Assembly: GCA_900544635.1 (NCBI GenBank)
Contig: UQVV01000109.1
Span: 1 to 6,388 of the forward strand
Source of the DNA: an uncultured Cloacibacillus sp.
Lineage (GTDB): Bacteria > Synergistota > Synergistia > Synergistales > Synergistaceae
DNA length: 6,388 nucleotides
Direction of reading: 5' to 3'
Shown here: piece by piece, positions 1 through 5,765 of the stretch
How positions within the stretch are numbered: position 1 is the stretch's first letter
Layout of the letters: every line of letters begins with the position of its first letter
The notes under the pieces: model-generated
Seen by the model: only the letters and a program-made list of their open reading frames with translations
Told to the model about the DNA's origin: nothing
Databases searched by the model: none
Position numbers and translations under genes: made by a program

Positions 1-255
1 GTACTTTTTATCCTTCCAGTACCACCATTTGAGCTTCGCGGGGTCGCGCACGGGATTCTCCGCATAATAGACGGCGAGACGGAAAACGTAGAGCGCGCAC
101 GGGTCGTCGCGGAAGCCCTTGAATTTGCAGTTGAGCTCGAAGAGCTCCTCCGGGCTGCGCCCGACGAGCTCCTCGACGCAGCTCACGCCGATATTGCGGA
201 AATGCGTCTCCATCCGCTCGCCTATGCCAGGAATCTCGCGCAGGCTCGTAGTCAT
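1..255 (-). CDS. Cdd1-type helix-hairpin-helix protein (partial, C-terminus outside window)
   Basis: This frame translates to 85 residues without a stop and runs off the left edge, so the C-terminus is missing. The protein starts MTTSLREIPGIGERMETHF. The IPGIGERM stretch (residues 8-15) is a helix-hairpin-helix-like motif of the kind that contacts the DNA backbone. It is followed by CVEELVGRSPEELFE (26-40), a tract with FRDDPCALYVFRLAVYYAE (48-66) and the aromatic KLKWWYWKD (74-82). This order is typical of the Cdd1 family ('pathogenicity locus' family, named from a Clostridioides difficile gene); its exact role is unknown to me. The ATG at 255 is chosen because an AAGGAG ribosome site lies 8 bases upstream. 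The gene is divergent from the DUF3842 gene, with 83 bases between the two starts. A longer overlapping frame on the same strand (8-739) is spurious. Family assignment is fairly sure; DNA binding is inferred. Confidence 0.85.
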   Translation of the reverse strand, partial: MTTSLREIPGIGERMETHFRNIGVSCVEELVGRSPEELFELNCKFKGFRDDPCALYVFRLAVYYAENPVRDPAKLKWWYWKDKKY

Positions 256-295
256 CGCGTTCACTCCTTCGCTGTAAATTATGCCTTACGGCAAA

Positions 296-324
296 AGTAT
301 CGGCGAAGCGGCAAACTTTTACAA
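296..324 (-). promoter_or_regulatory. Candidate promoter for the Cdd1-type gene
   Basis: On the minus strand TTGTAA (319-324) and GATACT (296-301) are separated by 17 bases, each matching four of six consensus bases of a sigma-70-type promoter. Transcription would start about 35 bases before the ATG at 255. A second -10-like CATAAT lies closer to the gene (277-282). The same 83-base divergent region must also hold the promoter of the DUF3842 gene, for which I see no clear boxes. This is weak, pattern-only evidence. Confidence 0.3.
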
Positions 325-338
325 GAGGTGAAGCTTTC

Positions 339-752
339 ATGAAAATTCTCGTAATAGACGGACAGGGCGGCGGCATAGGCCGCCAGGTCGTGCAGGCGGT
401 CAAGGCGGCCTTCCCCGAGGCCGACGTCACCGCGGTCGGGACGAACAGCACCGCCGCCGCCGCGATGCTCAAGGCCGGCGCGAACCGCGCCGCGACCGGC
501 GAGAACTCCGTCAAGGTCTGCTGCCGCAGCGCCGACGTGATAATCGGCCCCGTCGCCATCGTCATAGCCGACTCGCTGCTCGGCGAAATCACGCCCGCGA
601 TGGCCGCGGCGGTAGGGCAGAGCGCCGCATCCCGCATCCTCATCCCCGTCAACTGCTGCGGCAACATCGTAGCCGGAGTCCCCGACCTCACGATAACGCG
701 CATGGTCGCAAGCGTCGTCGAGGAATTAAAGAAGCTCACGCGCGCCGAATAG
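339..752 (+). CDS. DUF3842 family protein
   Basis: A 137-residue soluble protein starting MKILVIDGQGGGIGRQVVQA. The beta strand followed by a glycine-rich loop (GQGGGIG, residues 8-14) resembles a Rossmann-type nucleotide-binding turn. It continues with VGTNSTAAAAMLKAGANRAATGE (33-55), then VIIGPVAIVIADSLLGEITP (67-86) and ILIPVNCCGNIVAGV (100-114). These blocks and the length fit DUF3842, a family of unknown function common in anaerobic Firmicutes and Synergistota. An AGAGGTG ribosome site lies 8 bases before the ATG. The gene is alone on the plus strand: a Cdd1-type gene diverges to its left and a strong terminator starts 22 bases after its stop. It carries two vicinal cysteine pairs (C61-C62 and C106-C107); the family members I recall usually have at most one cysteine near the second site. 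Nucleotide binding is inferred from the loop only; no catalytic role can be assigned. Confidence 0.88.
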   Translation: MKILVIDGQGGGIGRQVVQAVKAAFPEADVTAVGTNSTAAAAMLKAGANRAATGENSVKVCCRSADVIIGPVAIVIADSLLGEITPAMAAAVGQSAASRILIPVNCCGNIVAGVPDLTITRMVASVVEELKKLTRAE

Positions 753-773
753 GCGAATCGCGCCGCACGGAAA

Positions 774-804
774 AAGCCGCCCCTCGCGGGCGGCTTCCTT
801 TTTT
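774..804 (+). terminator. Bidirectional rho-independent terminator after the DUF3842 gene
   Basis: A perfect 9-base-pair stem (AAGCCGCCC at 774-782, GGGCGGCTT at 788-796) with a 5-base loop is followed by CCTTTTTT on the plus strand. On the minus strand the same stem is followed by a T tract from the A run at 771-775. It can therefore end both the DUF3842 transcript and the converging hydrolase/[2Fe-2S] transcript. Confidence 0.9.
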
Positions 805-928
805 ATCGTGCGCTGAGATTATTTCCGTTTATCCGCTCCGGCAAGCTGTCAAAGCCAGTTCCAAAGTGCGCGATATATCCACTGCCGATTATCTTCTGCG
901 CGTCGAAATATATGCTGCGCGAGTCCAT
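803..928 (-). other. Doubtful 41-codon reading frame in the 190-base gap
   Basis: Between the [2Fe-2S] gene stop (996) and the terminator, the minus strand holds a frame beginning MDSRSIYFDAQKIIGSGY and ending NGNNLSAR, with TAA at 803-805 touching the terminator. The composition (Phe, Tyr, Ile, Asn, Gly mix) looks more protein-like than the arginine-rich shadow frames elsewhere. However, the ATG has no ribosome site and there is no other in-frame start downstream of the [2Fe-2S] gene. I do not recognise the sequence. It could be the tail of a decayed gene, an untranslated 3' region, or chance. Nothing else convincing lies in 805-995 except the hairpin listed separately. Confidence 0.2.
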
Positions 929-963
929 CTCGAACCCCGCGCCGCTAAGCCTTTTTAGCCGCT

Positions 964-982
964 TCCGCCGCGACGCGGCGGA
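964..982 (-). other. GC hairpin just after the [2Fe-2S] gene
   Basis: A perfect 8-base-pair inverted repeat (TCCGCCGC and GCGGCGGA, 3-base loop) begins 14 bases after the stop of the [2Fe-2S] gene. No T run follows on the minus strand, so it is not a classical terminator. It could protect the 3' end of the mRNA, or it may simply reflect GC-rich sequence. The real terminator on this strand is probably the bidirectional one at 774-804. Confidence 0.35.
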
Positions 983-995
983 CGTCTCCGAGGCA

Positions 996-1163
996 TCAGC
1001 CGCCCTTCGGATTCGTCTCCTCGCAGCGGCACGTTCCGCGGCGCAGTTCCTCCGCGATTCTATCGGCTATCGTCGATTTGCCGTTTTTCTTGTAATCCGC
1101 CTCGATGTCGGCCTTGGTGTAGCCGAAGCACCAACAGATCTTTTCGTCGGGCGCGCCGCTCAT
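996..1163 (-). CDS. Small BFD/CopZ-like [2Fe-2S]-binding protein
   Basis: A 55-residue protein (MSGAPDEKICWCFGYTKADI at the N-terminus). Cysteines C10 and C12 in ICWCFGYT and C45 and C47 in GTCRCEETNPKG form the CxC...CxC pattern of small [2Fe-2S] domains related to bacterioferritin-associated ferredoxin (BFD) and the N-terminal domain of the copper chaperone CopZ. The middle (residues 16-42) should be helical. It probably acts as a cytoplasmic electron carrier or cluster-bearing accessory protein; the partner is unknown. Many relatives I recall carry a further CC pair after NPxG; this one ends at NPKGG. The ATG at 1163 lies 8 bases after the hydrolase stop, so the two are very likely cotranscribed. 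The nearest ribosome-site-like sequence (AGGAAGG) is 14 bases upstream inside the hydrolase gene, rather far, so translation may be coupled. A longer frame to 1499 covers this gene, but its N-terminal two thirds is an antiparallel-frame shadow of the hydrolase. Confidence 0.85.
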   Translation of the reverse strand: MSGAPDEKICWCFGYTKADIEADYKKNGKSTIADRIAEELRRGTCRCEETNPKGG

Positions 1164-1171
1164 TTTGCGCG

Positions 1172-2332
1172 CTACAGCCTTCCTATGAGCGCGGCGTAGA
1201 ATTCCGCCGCCTTCACGATTTTCGCTGTTTCGCAGTTTTCGTCGCGCATGTGGGCGAGCTTGTACTCGCCGGGGCCGAAGCCTATCGTCGGGATGCCCAT
1301 GCTGACGGGGGTGACGGCGTTCGTGCCGAAGTCCCAGAAGTCGTAGCGCGCGGGCGCTTCGCCGAAGGCGTCGCGGTATGCCTCGTCGGCGGCGCGCTTG
1401 AGCGGCGAGCCGTCCTCTATCTTCCACGCCATGTGCAGCGGCTCGTAGACGAGCGGCGCGCCTGTCCAGCTCGTGCGACGCAGCGTGCCGGTCTCCCACG
1501 TCGCGCGCTTACCCGCGACGAGAGAATCCATCTCGGCGCGCACCTTCGCCTCCGTCTCGCCGAGGACGAGGCGGCGGTCGAGGTATATCTCGCACTCGCT
1601 CGGCACGGCGTTGAGCGACGCGGTGACGCAGCTGATGTTCGAGAGCACTATCGTGCCGTGCGGGTCGCCCTCCGCGGTGAGCTTCTTGTTCAGCGCTTCG
1701 ACGCGCTCTATGATTTCCGCCATCTCGTAGACGGCATTGACGCCCTTCTCGGGCGCGGAGCCGTGCGCCGAAAGGCCGTGCGTGACTATGCGCATCTGCG
1801 CCTTGCCCTTGTGGCCGAGCGTTATCACGTCGTCGGACGGCTCGCATATCACGACGAAGTCGGGGCGAAGGCTGAGCTCCTTGTACATCATCTTGATGTT
1901 CTCGCCGTCGCAGTACTCCTCGCAGACGCTTCCGCTGACGCATATGCGTTTGCCCTCCGTCAGCCCGCGTTCGCGCGCGAGCGCCGCGCCGTATATCGAA
2001 GCCGCGAGGCCGCCCTTCATATCGACGGAGCCGCGTCCGTAGATGCGCCCGTCCTTTATCTCGGCGGCGAAGGGCGGAAGAATCCACTCGTCCGCGTCGT
2101 TTACCTCGACGTTGTCCATGTGCGAGTCGAAGTGGATGAGCTTTTCGCCGTTGCCGATGAATCCGACCGCGTTGCCCGTGCCGTCGATGAAGGCCTCGTC
2201 GTAGCCGAGCTCCTTCATTTTGGCGACGACGGCGCGCGCGACGCCGCCCTCCTCGTCCGAGTAGCTGCGTATGCGCACGAGCTCGCGCGTGAATTCGATT
2301 ACATCCTTCTCAAAAGTGTCCGCCAGCGCCAT
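1172..2332 (-). CDS. ygeY: M20-family metallohydrolase, YgeY-like (selenium-metabolism-linked group)
   Basis: A 386-residue cytoplasmic dizinc hydrolase of the M20/ArgE/DapE/ACY1 group. Metal ligands and catalytic residues are intact: H71 and D73 in DSHMDNV, bridging D104 in GRGSVDMKGG, catalytic base E138 and ligand E139 in VCEEYCDG, E164 in CEPSD, and H361 in KLAHMRDE. The dimerisation domain lies at about 175-285 and carries H190 in SAHGSAPEKG, which normally reaches the partner's active site. DRRLVLGET (252-260), RTSWTG (286-291) and GIPTIGFGPG (346-355) resemble E. coli YgeY more than ArgE or DapE. YgeY-type enzymes are found beside selenium-dependent purine/amidohydrolase genes, but their substrate is not established; an N-acyl or carbamoyl amino acid is plausible. 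No selenium genes are visible here. Start at 2332: GGGAGGG lies 7 bases upstream. The [2Fe-2S] gene follows 8 bases after its stop. Three cysteines (C137, C141, C163) flank active-site residues. The family is sure, the substrate is not. Confidence 0.88.
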   Translation of the reverse strand: MALADTFEKDVIEFTRELVRIRSYSDEEGGVARAVVAKMKELGYDEAFIDGTGNAVGFIGNGEKLIHFDSHMDNVEVNDADEWILPPFAAEIKDGRIYGRGSVDMKGGLAASIYGAALARERGLTEGKRICVSGSVCEEYCDGENIKMMYKELSLRPDFVVICEPSDDVITLGHKGKAQMRIVTHGLSAHGSAPEKGVNAVYEMAEIIERVEALNKKLTAEGDPHGTIVLSNISCVTASLNAVPSECEIYLDRRLVLGETEAKVRAEMDSLVAGKRATWETGTLRRTSWTGAPLVYEPLHMAWKIEDGSPLKRAADEAYRDAFGEAPARYDFWDFGTNAVTPVSMGIPTIGFGPGEYKLAHMRDENCETAKIVKAAEFYAALIGRL

Positions 2333-2359
2333 AAACCGGCCCTCCCTGCGTAAAGTTAT

Positions 2360-2388
2360 AAAAAAGGACGCGCCGCGCGGGCGCGTCC
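2360..2388 (-). terminator. Terminator after the 129-residue protein gene
   Basis: On the minus strand a 9-base-pair stem GGACGCGCC/GGCGCGTCC (2380-2388 with 2366-2374, 5-base loop) is followed by TTTTTT and then ATAAC. It begins 13 bases after the stop of the upstream hypothetical gene and ends only 27 bases before the start of the ygeY-like gene. Confidence 0.88.
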
Positions 2389-2401
2389 GCTGAAAACTGC
2401 T

Positions 2402-2791
2402 CTATCCGTGAATCACTCGGTCGTCGTCGAAGAATTCGGTCAGCGCGTTCCTGATGTATCCGTCGACGATCTCTTCGGCGTTTTTCTGAATTTCGCCGCG
2501 GTGCTCTTCGAGGTACTTGGCGGCGGCCTCCTTCTCCTCGTCCGGAATCGAAGGAATGTCCACGAGGCACTCTATGCACTTCGTGCTGAACTCCGGCAGC
2601 TCGATATGGGCGAGCGCGGCTTCCTTCTCGTGGCGGCGGTGTACGCTCGTCGCGAAGACCGCGTGCGTACCCTTGCCTCCGGCCTCCATCTCGTGCGCGA
2701 AGTGGCGCGCGTCGGACTCATGGTCGAACACCAGCACGGACTGTACGCCGTCCGCGTCCTGACATACTACGGCCCAAACTTTTTCCTGCAT
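2402..2791 (-). CDS. Hypothetical protein, 129 residues, family not recognised
   Basis: I do not recognise this protein. It starts MQEKVWAVVCQDADGVQSVL, with a short beta-rich N-terminal half containing VWAVVCQD (5-12) and VLVFDHESDARHFAHEME (19-36). The latter looks like a strand followed by a helix, as in small alpha/beta modules. A CIEC pair (C72-C75) sits mid-protein, and the C-terminal half (84-122) is acidic and helical, ending FFDDDRVIHG. There is no signal peptide or membrane segment, so it should be cytosolic. The CxxC alone could suggest metal or redox chemistry, but with only one other cysteine (C10) this is speculative. The ATG at 2791 is chosen because GGAGG lies 8 bases upstream; an in-frame GTG at 2800 falls within the ribosome site itself. 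It appears to be a single-gene transcript with its own -10 box and terminator. The clear ribosome site, terminator and non-repetitive composition make it a real gene. Confidence 0.85.
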   Translation of the reverse strand: MQEKVWAVVCQDADGVQSVLVFDHESDARHFAHEMEAGGKGTHAVFATSVHRRHEKEAALAHIELPEFSTKCIECLVDIPSIPDEEKEAAAKYLEEHRGEIQKNAEEIVDGYIRNALTEFFDDDRVIHG

Positions 2792-2831
2792 GAAAAACAC
2801 CTCCGAAAGGTTATTGCTTTTGCCTGTTAAT

Positions 2832-2860
2832 AGTATAAAACAAAAACGGCGCGAAAAGAA
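2832..2860 (-). promoter_or_regulatory. Candidate promoter for the 129-residue protein gene
   Basis: TATACT on the minus strand (2832-2837) matches five of six -10 bases and lies in an AT-rich patch about 40 bases before the ATG at 2791. The sequence 17 bases further upstream (TTCTTT, 2855-2860) is a poor -35. A small 4-base-pair hairpin (2846-2849 with 2861-2864) followed by TTTTTG in the same stretch could be a weak terminator of the acetyltransferase transcript. Confidence 0.4.
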
Positions 2861-2878
2861 CCGTCCGGCGGAAATGTT

Positions 2879-3517
2879 TTACAGGCCGAGGCCGGCGCGT
2901 GCGCGCGCTATATCTTCGAGCTCTTCGTCCGAAAACCGCTTGTCCTTGAAATAAAAGGCGAGGTCGTCCTCGGTGATTTTCCTTATCACGCGGCACGGGT
3001 TGCCCGCTGCGAGCGACCAGGCGGGAAGGTCGCGCGCGACTACGCTGCCCGCGGCTATCACGCAGCAGTCGCCGACCGTGACGCCGGGCAGTATCATCGC
3101 GCCGCCGCCGATCCAGACGTGGTTTCCTATCGTGACGGGCGCGCCGTACTCCCAGCCCGCGGCGCGCGCGGCGGGGTGCAGCGGATGGCCCGCGGTGTAG
3201 ATTGCGGTGTGCGGCGCCATGAGGCAGTCGTCGCCTATCGTGACGCGGCAGACGTCGAGTATCGTGCAGTTGTAGTTGATGTAGAGGTTTTTCCCCGCGT
3301 GTATGTTGAAGCCGTAGTCGCAGTAGAAGGGCGGGTTTATCGTCGCGTTCTCCGACTTGCCGAGAAGCTTGGCGGCGAGCGCCTTGTGCAGCTCGAGGTC
3401 GTCGAAGGGCGCGCGGTTGAGCTTGTCGAGCAGCGCGCGGCAGCGGCGGTACTGCGCGTAGACCTCTTCGTCTGATTTGTAGGGCAGCCCCGCGTCGCGG
3501 CGTTCTGTGTTCGTCAT
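2879..3517 (-). CDS. Maltose/galactoside-type O-acetyltransferase (hexapeptide-repeat)
   Basis: A 212-residue acetyl-CoA-dependent sugar O-acetyltransferase of the LacA/Maa (NodL) group, expected to be a cytoplasmic trimer. Residues 12-55 form the maltose-acetyltransferase N-terminal helical domain (LPYKSDEEVYAQYRRCRALL). The left-handed beta-helix follows, with hexapeptide-type repeats from IHAGKNLYINYNC (72-84) through VTIGDDC (92-98) and VTIGNHVWIGGGAMILPGV (128-146). The catalytic histidine should be H111 in YTAGHPLHP, and the C-terminal GNPCRVIRKI (172-181) is the usual closing motif. The physiological acceptor sugar cannot be read from sequence, so neither lacA nor maa is assigned; detoxification of non-metabolised sugars is the usual proposal. 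The ATG at 3517 is preferred over an in-frame ATG at 3556 because AAAGGAG lies 8 bases upstream and MTNTERRDAGLPY is where family members begin. It sits alone, with a -10 box upstream and a terminator separating it from the por operon. Confidence 0.93.
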   Translation of the reverse strand: MTNTERRDAGLPYKSDEEVYAQYRRCRALLDKLNRAPFDDLELHKALAAKLLGKSENATINPPFYCDYGFNIHAGKNLYINYNCTILDVCRVTIGDDCLMAPHTAIYTAGHPLHPAARAAGWEYGAPVTIGNHVWIGGGAMILPGVTVGDCCVIAAGSVVARDLPAWSLAAGNPCRVIRKITEDDLAFYFKDKRFSDEELEDIARARAGLGL

Positions 3518-3561
3518 GCGTTTCTCTCCTTTATCGCGTTTCGCGCATGCGCGCACGGAAG

Positions 3562-3567
3562 ATTATA
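3562..3567 (-). promoter_or_regulatory. TATAAT -10 box before the acetyltransferase gene
   Basis: A perfect TATAAT stands on the minus strand in otherwise very GC-rich sequence, 44 bases before the acetyltransferase ATG. The -35 position 16-18 bases upstream falls in the T-rich tail of the por terminator (TTTTTCTTT) and does not match TTGACA well, so the promoter may depend on an activator. A 12-base palindrome, CGCGCATGCGCG (3542-3553), lies at or just after the expected start of transcription. Confidence 0.5.
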
Positions 3568-3586
3568 CGCGCGGCGGCGCGCAAAG

Positions 3587-3629
3587 AAAAACGCCGGCGC
3601 GGGGAATTTTTCTCCGCTCCGGCGTTTTT
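3587..3629 (-). terminator. Terminator of the por operon (bidirectional structure)
   Basis: An 11-base-pair inverted repeat (AAAAACGCCGG at 3587-3597, CCGGCGTTTTT at 3619-3629) extends inward, after one mismatch, by GCGG/CCGC, giving a long stem with an AT-rich loop. On the minus strand it ends in TTTTTCTTT and lies 18 bases after the porB stop. On the plus strand it is also followed by T runs. Confidence 0.9.
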
Positions 3630-3646
3630 GGTTTTTTTCATGAGCT

Positions 3647-4582
3647 TTAGGCGCGGCCGCACTTTCTGAGCAGCTTCGCCCAGCTTGCGTCGGCGTCGCG
3701 CTGCGCCTCCTCGACGAGGTCGGGGCGCTCCGCGCCTTTTTTGAAGAGGTGGGCGTAGCGTCCCTGCGCGCGCAGGAAGTCTTCTATCGTGACGTTCTTC
3801 TTCGGCTCGTAGGATAGGCTGTACTCGCCGTTCACCACTTCGTAGACGGGCCAGAATTTGCTGTCCGCCGCCATCTGGCATATCTCCGTCTGGCGCGACG
3901 GGTCTATCTTCCAGAAGAGCGGGCATGGGACGAGCACGTTGACGAAGGCGGGGCCCGGCGTCTCGACGGCGCGCTTGACCTTCGTTATGAGGTCGAGCGG
4001 GTTGTGCAGCGTCGTCTGCGCGACGTAGGGAATTTCGTGCGCGGCGACGATTTCCGTCAGGTCCTTCGCGCGCTGGAGCTTTCCGGGCATCACCTTGCCG
4101 GCTGGCGAGGTGGTCGCGTTCGCGCTCTGCGGCGTCGCGCTGGAGCGCTGCGCGCCGGTGTTCATGTAGCCCTGGTTGTTGTAGCAGATGTATGTGAAGT
4201 CGTGTCCGCGCTCGAGCGCGCCGGAGAGCGACTGGAGGCCGATGTCGTAGGTGCCGCCGTCGCCGCCGAAGGCTACGAATTTTATATCTTTGCCGACCTT
4301 GCCCTTGCGGCGCAGAACCTTGTAGGCCGCCTCGATGCCGGAGATGCCGGCCCCGGCGTTCTCGAAGGCTATGTGCATGAAGGGCATGCGCCACGCGCTG
4401 TAGGGATAGACCGTCGTCGAGACCTCCATGCAGCCGGTCGCCGCGACTACGACGACGGGATAGTCGACCGCCATGAGCGACTGGCGTATCGCGGTCGGCG
4501 CGCCGCAGCCCGGGCACATGCGGTGGCCCTGCGTGAGCGGGCTCGGTTTTTTCGTAAGTTCCTTTATGTTAATCGCGCACAT
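3647..4582 (-). CDS. porB: Pyruvate:ferredoxin oxidoreductase, beta subunit
   Basis: A 311-residue TPP-binding subunit that, with the alpha subunit, forms the catalytic site for oxidative decarboxylation of pyruvate to acetyl-CoA with ferredoxin as acceptor. The proximal 4Fe-4S cluster ligands are visible: C23 and C26 in MCPGCGAP, C51 in ATGCME, and C220 in VPCPLFW. The Mg-TPP motif begins at GGDGGTYDIG (D108) and ends with NNQGYMNTG (N135-N136). The segment AQRSSATP (144-151) is characteristic of pyruvate-type beta subunits rather than 2-oxoglutarate enzymes; a 2-oxoisovalerate enzyme is less likely but not excluded. Length is normal for PorB. The start at 4582 has AAAGGGG 8 bases upstream and overlaps the end of porA by 14 bases, so the two are translationally linked and made in equal amounts. 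It is the last gene of the operon, followed by a strong terminator. Confidence 0.95.
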   Translation of the reverse strand: MCAINIKELTKKPSPLTQGHRMCPGCGAPTAIRQSLMAVDYPVVVVAATGCMEVSTTVYPYSAWRMPFMHIAFENAGAGISGIEAAYKVLRRKGKVGKDIKFVAFGGDGGTYDIGLQSLSGALERGHDFTYICYNNQGYMNTGAQRSSATPQSANATTSPAGKVMPGKLQRAKDLTEIVAAHEIPYVAQTTLHNPLDLITKVKRAVETPGPAFVNVLVPCPLFWKIDPSRQTEICQMAADSKFWPVYEVVNGEYSLSYEPKKNVTIEDFLRAQGRYAHLFKKGAERPDLVEEAQRDADASWAKLLRKCGRA

Positions 4583-5765
4583 CTTCGCCGCCCCTTTCGA
4601 GAAGTCCTATGAAGCGCGCGCCCGCGCGGTAGTCGTTCTTCATCATGCGCTCGAATACGGCGCGCGCGTCCGCCGCGAAAAAGTCGCGTCCGCCGAGGCC
4701 GAAGATGTATTCCTGCACCGGCACGCGCTCCTCGAGGTCGTAGAGCACGCTCTTTATCTCCGCGGCGAGCGGGGCCGTGCCGCCTATGCTCGCGCTGCGG
4801 TCGAGCACCGCGACGCCCTTTTTGCCGCGCGCGAGGCGTTTGAACTCCTCCGCCGGGAACGGACGGAAGAAGCGCACGCGCAGCATTCCGGCCTTAACGC
4901 CCTCGTCGCGCAGCTCGTCGACGACGTCCTTGACGACGCCAGCCGCCGAGGACATTATGACGATGACGTAGTCGGCGTCGTCCGCGCGGTAATCCTCGAC
5001 CGGCGCGTAATTGCGCCCGGTCTCCTTAGCGAGCTCGGCAGCGAGCTCTTCGTAGACGGGGAGGACGTTGTTCATGCCCTCCATCTGATTGCGCTTTATC
5101 TCAAAATAATATTCGGCCATCGTGAACGAGCCGTAGGATACGGGGTTGTCGACGTCGAGCAGCGGATAGGCCGCTTTGCGCTCGCCGACGAAGCCGCGCA
5201 CCGTCTCGTCGTCGAGCAGCTCGACCGGCTCGTAGCAGTGGCTCGTGATGAATCCGTCCTGGCAGACGAAGACCGGCGTCAGCACGCGCGGGTCCTCGGC
5301 GAGGCGCACGGCGAGCAACACGGAGTCGTAGACCTCCTGCGCGTCCTCGCAGTATATCTGCACCCAGCCCGAGTCGCGCTCCGGCATGCTGTCGGAGTGG
5401 TCGCAGTGGATGTTGACCGGCGCGCCGAGCGAGCGGTTGACGAGGCCGAAGACTATCGGCGCGCGGAACGACGCCGCTATCGGGAAAATTTCGTGCATCA
5501 GCGCGACGCCGTTCGCCGACGAGGCGGTCATGACGCGCGCGCCGGAAATCGACGCGCCGACGCAGGCCGATATCGCGGAGTGTTCGCTTTCGACCGCGAC
5601 GTATTCGGAGTCTACCTTGCCGTTCGCGACGAAGTCCGCGAAGCGCATCGGGATTTCCGTTGACGGCGTGATGGGGTATGCCGCGACGACGTCGGGGTTG
5701 ATCTGGCGCATCGCCTCCGCGAAGGCGAGGTTGCCCGAGGTCATGACCTTTTTCTTATTTGACAT
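4569..5765 (-). CDS. porA: Pyruvate:ferredoxin oxidoreductase, alpha subunit
   Basis: A 398-residue alpha subunit. The N-terminal domain (about 5-235) contains AAYPITPSTEIP (28-39), VAVESEHSAISACVGAS (56-72) with the glutamates that activate the TPP aminopyrimidine ring, and the SSANGVALMHE segment (82-92). VNRSLGAP (109-116) and NIHCDHSDSM (118-127) follow and are typical of the pyruvate enzyme. The C-terminal transketolase-like domain (about 255-375) includes ADYVIVIMSSAAG and VRFFRPFP. The alpha/beta pair forms the active centre; CoA binds near the C-terminal domain. The ATG at 5765 has GGGGAGGT 8 bases upstream, and the gene overlaps the end of porD by 11 bases. Length is usual for four-subunit enzymes. 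A 396-codon open frame on the opposite strand is an arginine/valine-rich shadow produced by GC-rich codon bias. Confidence 0.95.
   Translation of the reverse strand: MSNKKKVMTSGNLAFAEAMRQINPDVVAAYPITPSTEIPMRFADFVANGKVDSEYVAVESEHSAISACVGASISGARVMTASSANGVALMHEIFPIAASFRAPIVFGLVNRSLGAPVNIHCDHSDSMPERDSGWVQIYCEDAQEVYDSVLLAVRLAEDPRVLTPVFVCQDGFITSHCYEPVELLDDETVRGFVGERKAAYPLLDVDNPVSYGSFTMAEYYFEIKRNQMEGMNNVLPVYEELAAELAKETGRNYAPVEDYRADDADYVIVIMSSAAGVVKDVVDELRDEGVKAGMLRVRFFRPFPAEEFKRLARGKKGVAVLDRSASIGGTAPLAAEIKSVLYDLEERVPVQEYIFGLGGRDFFAADARAVFERMMKNDYRAGARFIGLLERGGEDVRD

Noticed and set aside
8..739. A 243-codon minus-strand frame covering the left part of the window
   Set aside because: It is antisense to the DUF3842 gene and then out of frame with the Cdd1-type gene, whose real frame (1-255) has a family match and ribosome site. 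Its C-terminal part is arginine-rich shadow sequence.
1164..1499. An N-terminal extension of the [2Fe-2S] protein to 1499
   Set aside because: The extension lies entirely inside the ygeY-like gene in another frame and is arginine/histidine-rich; the family domain begins at the ATG at 1163.
1250..2353. A 367-codon plus-strand frame opposite the ygeY-like gene
   Set aside because: Arginine/alanine/valine/leucine-rich composition with no motifs; it mirrors the codon bias of the intact M20 hydrolase on the other strand.
3518..3556. A 13-residue N-terminal extension of the acetyltransferase (ATG at 3556)
   Set aside because: The ribosome site lies just before the ATG at 3517, family members begin there, and the extension would include the predicted transcription start region.
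3531..4517. A 328-codon minus-strand frame overlapping porB
   Set aside because: Out-of-frame shadow of porB running through the operon terminator into the intergenic region; arginine-rich with no family features.
4473..5663. A 396-codon plus-strand frame opposite porA
   Set aside because: Low-complexity Arg/Val/Ala/His content and no ribosome site; the opposite strand encodes a fully conserved PorA. Long antisense frames are expected in GC-rich genes.
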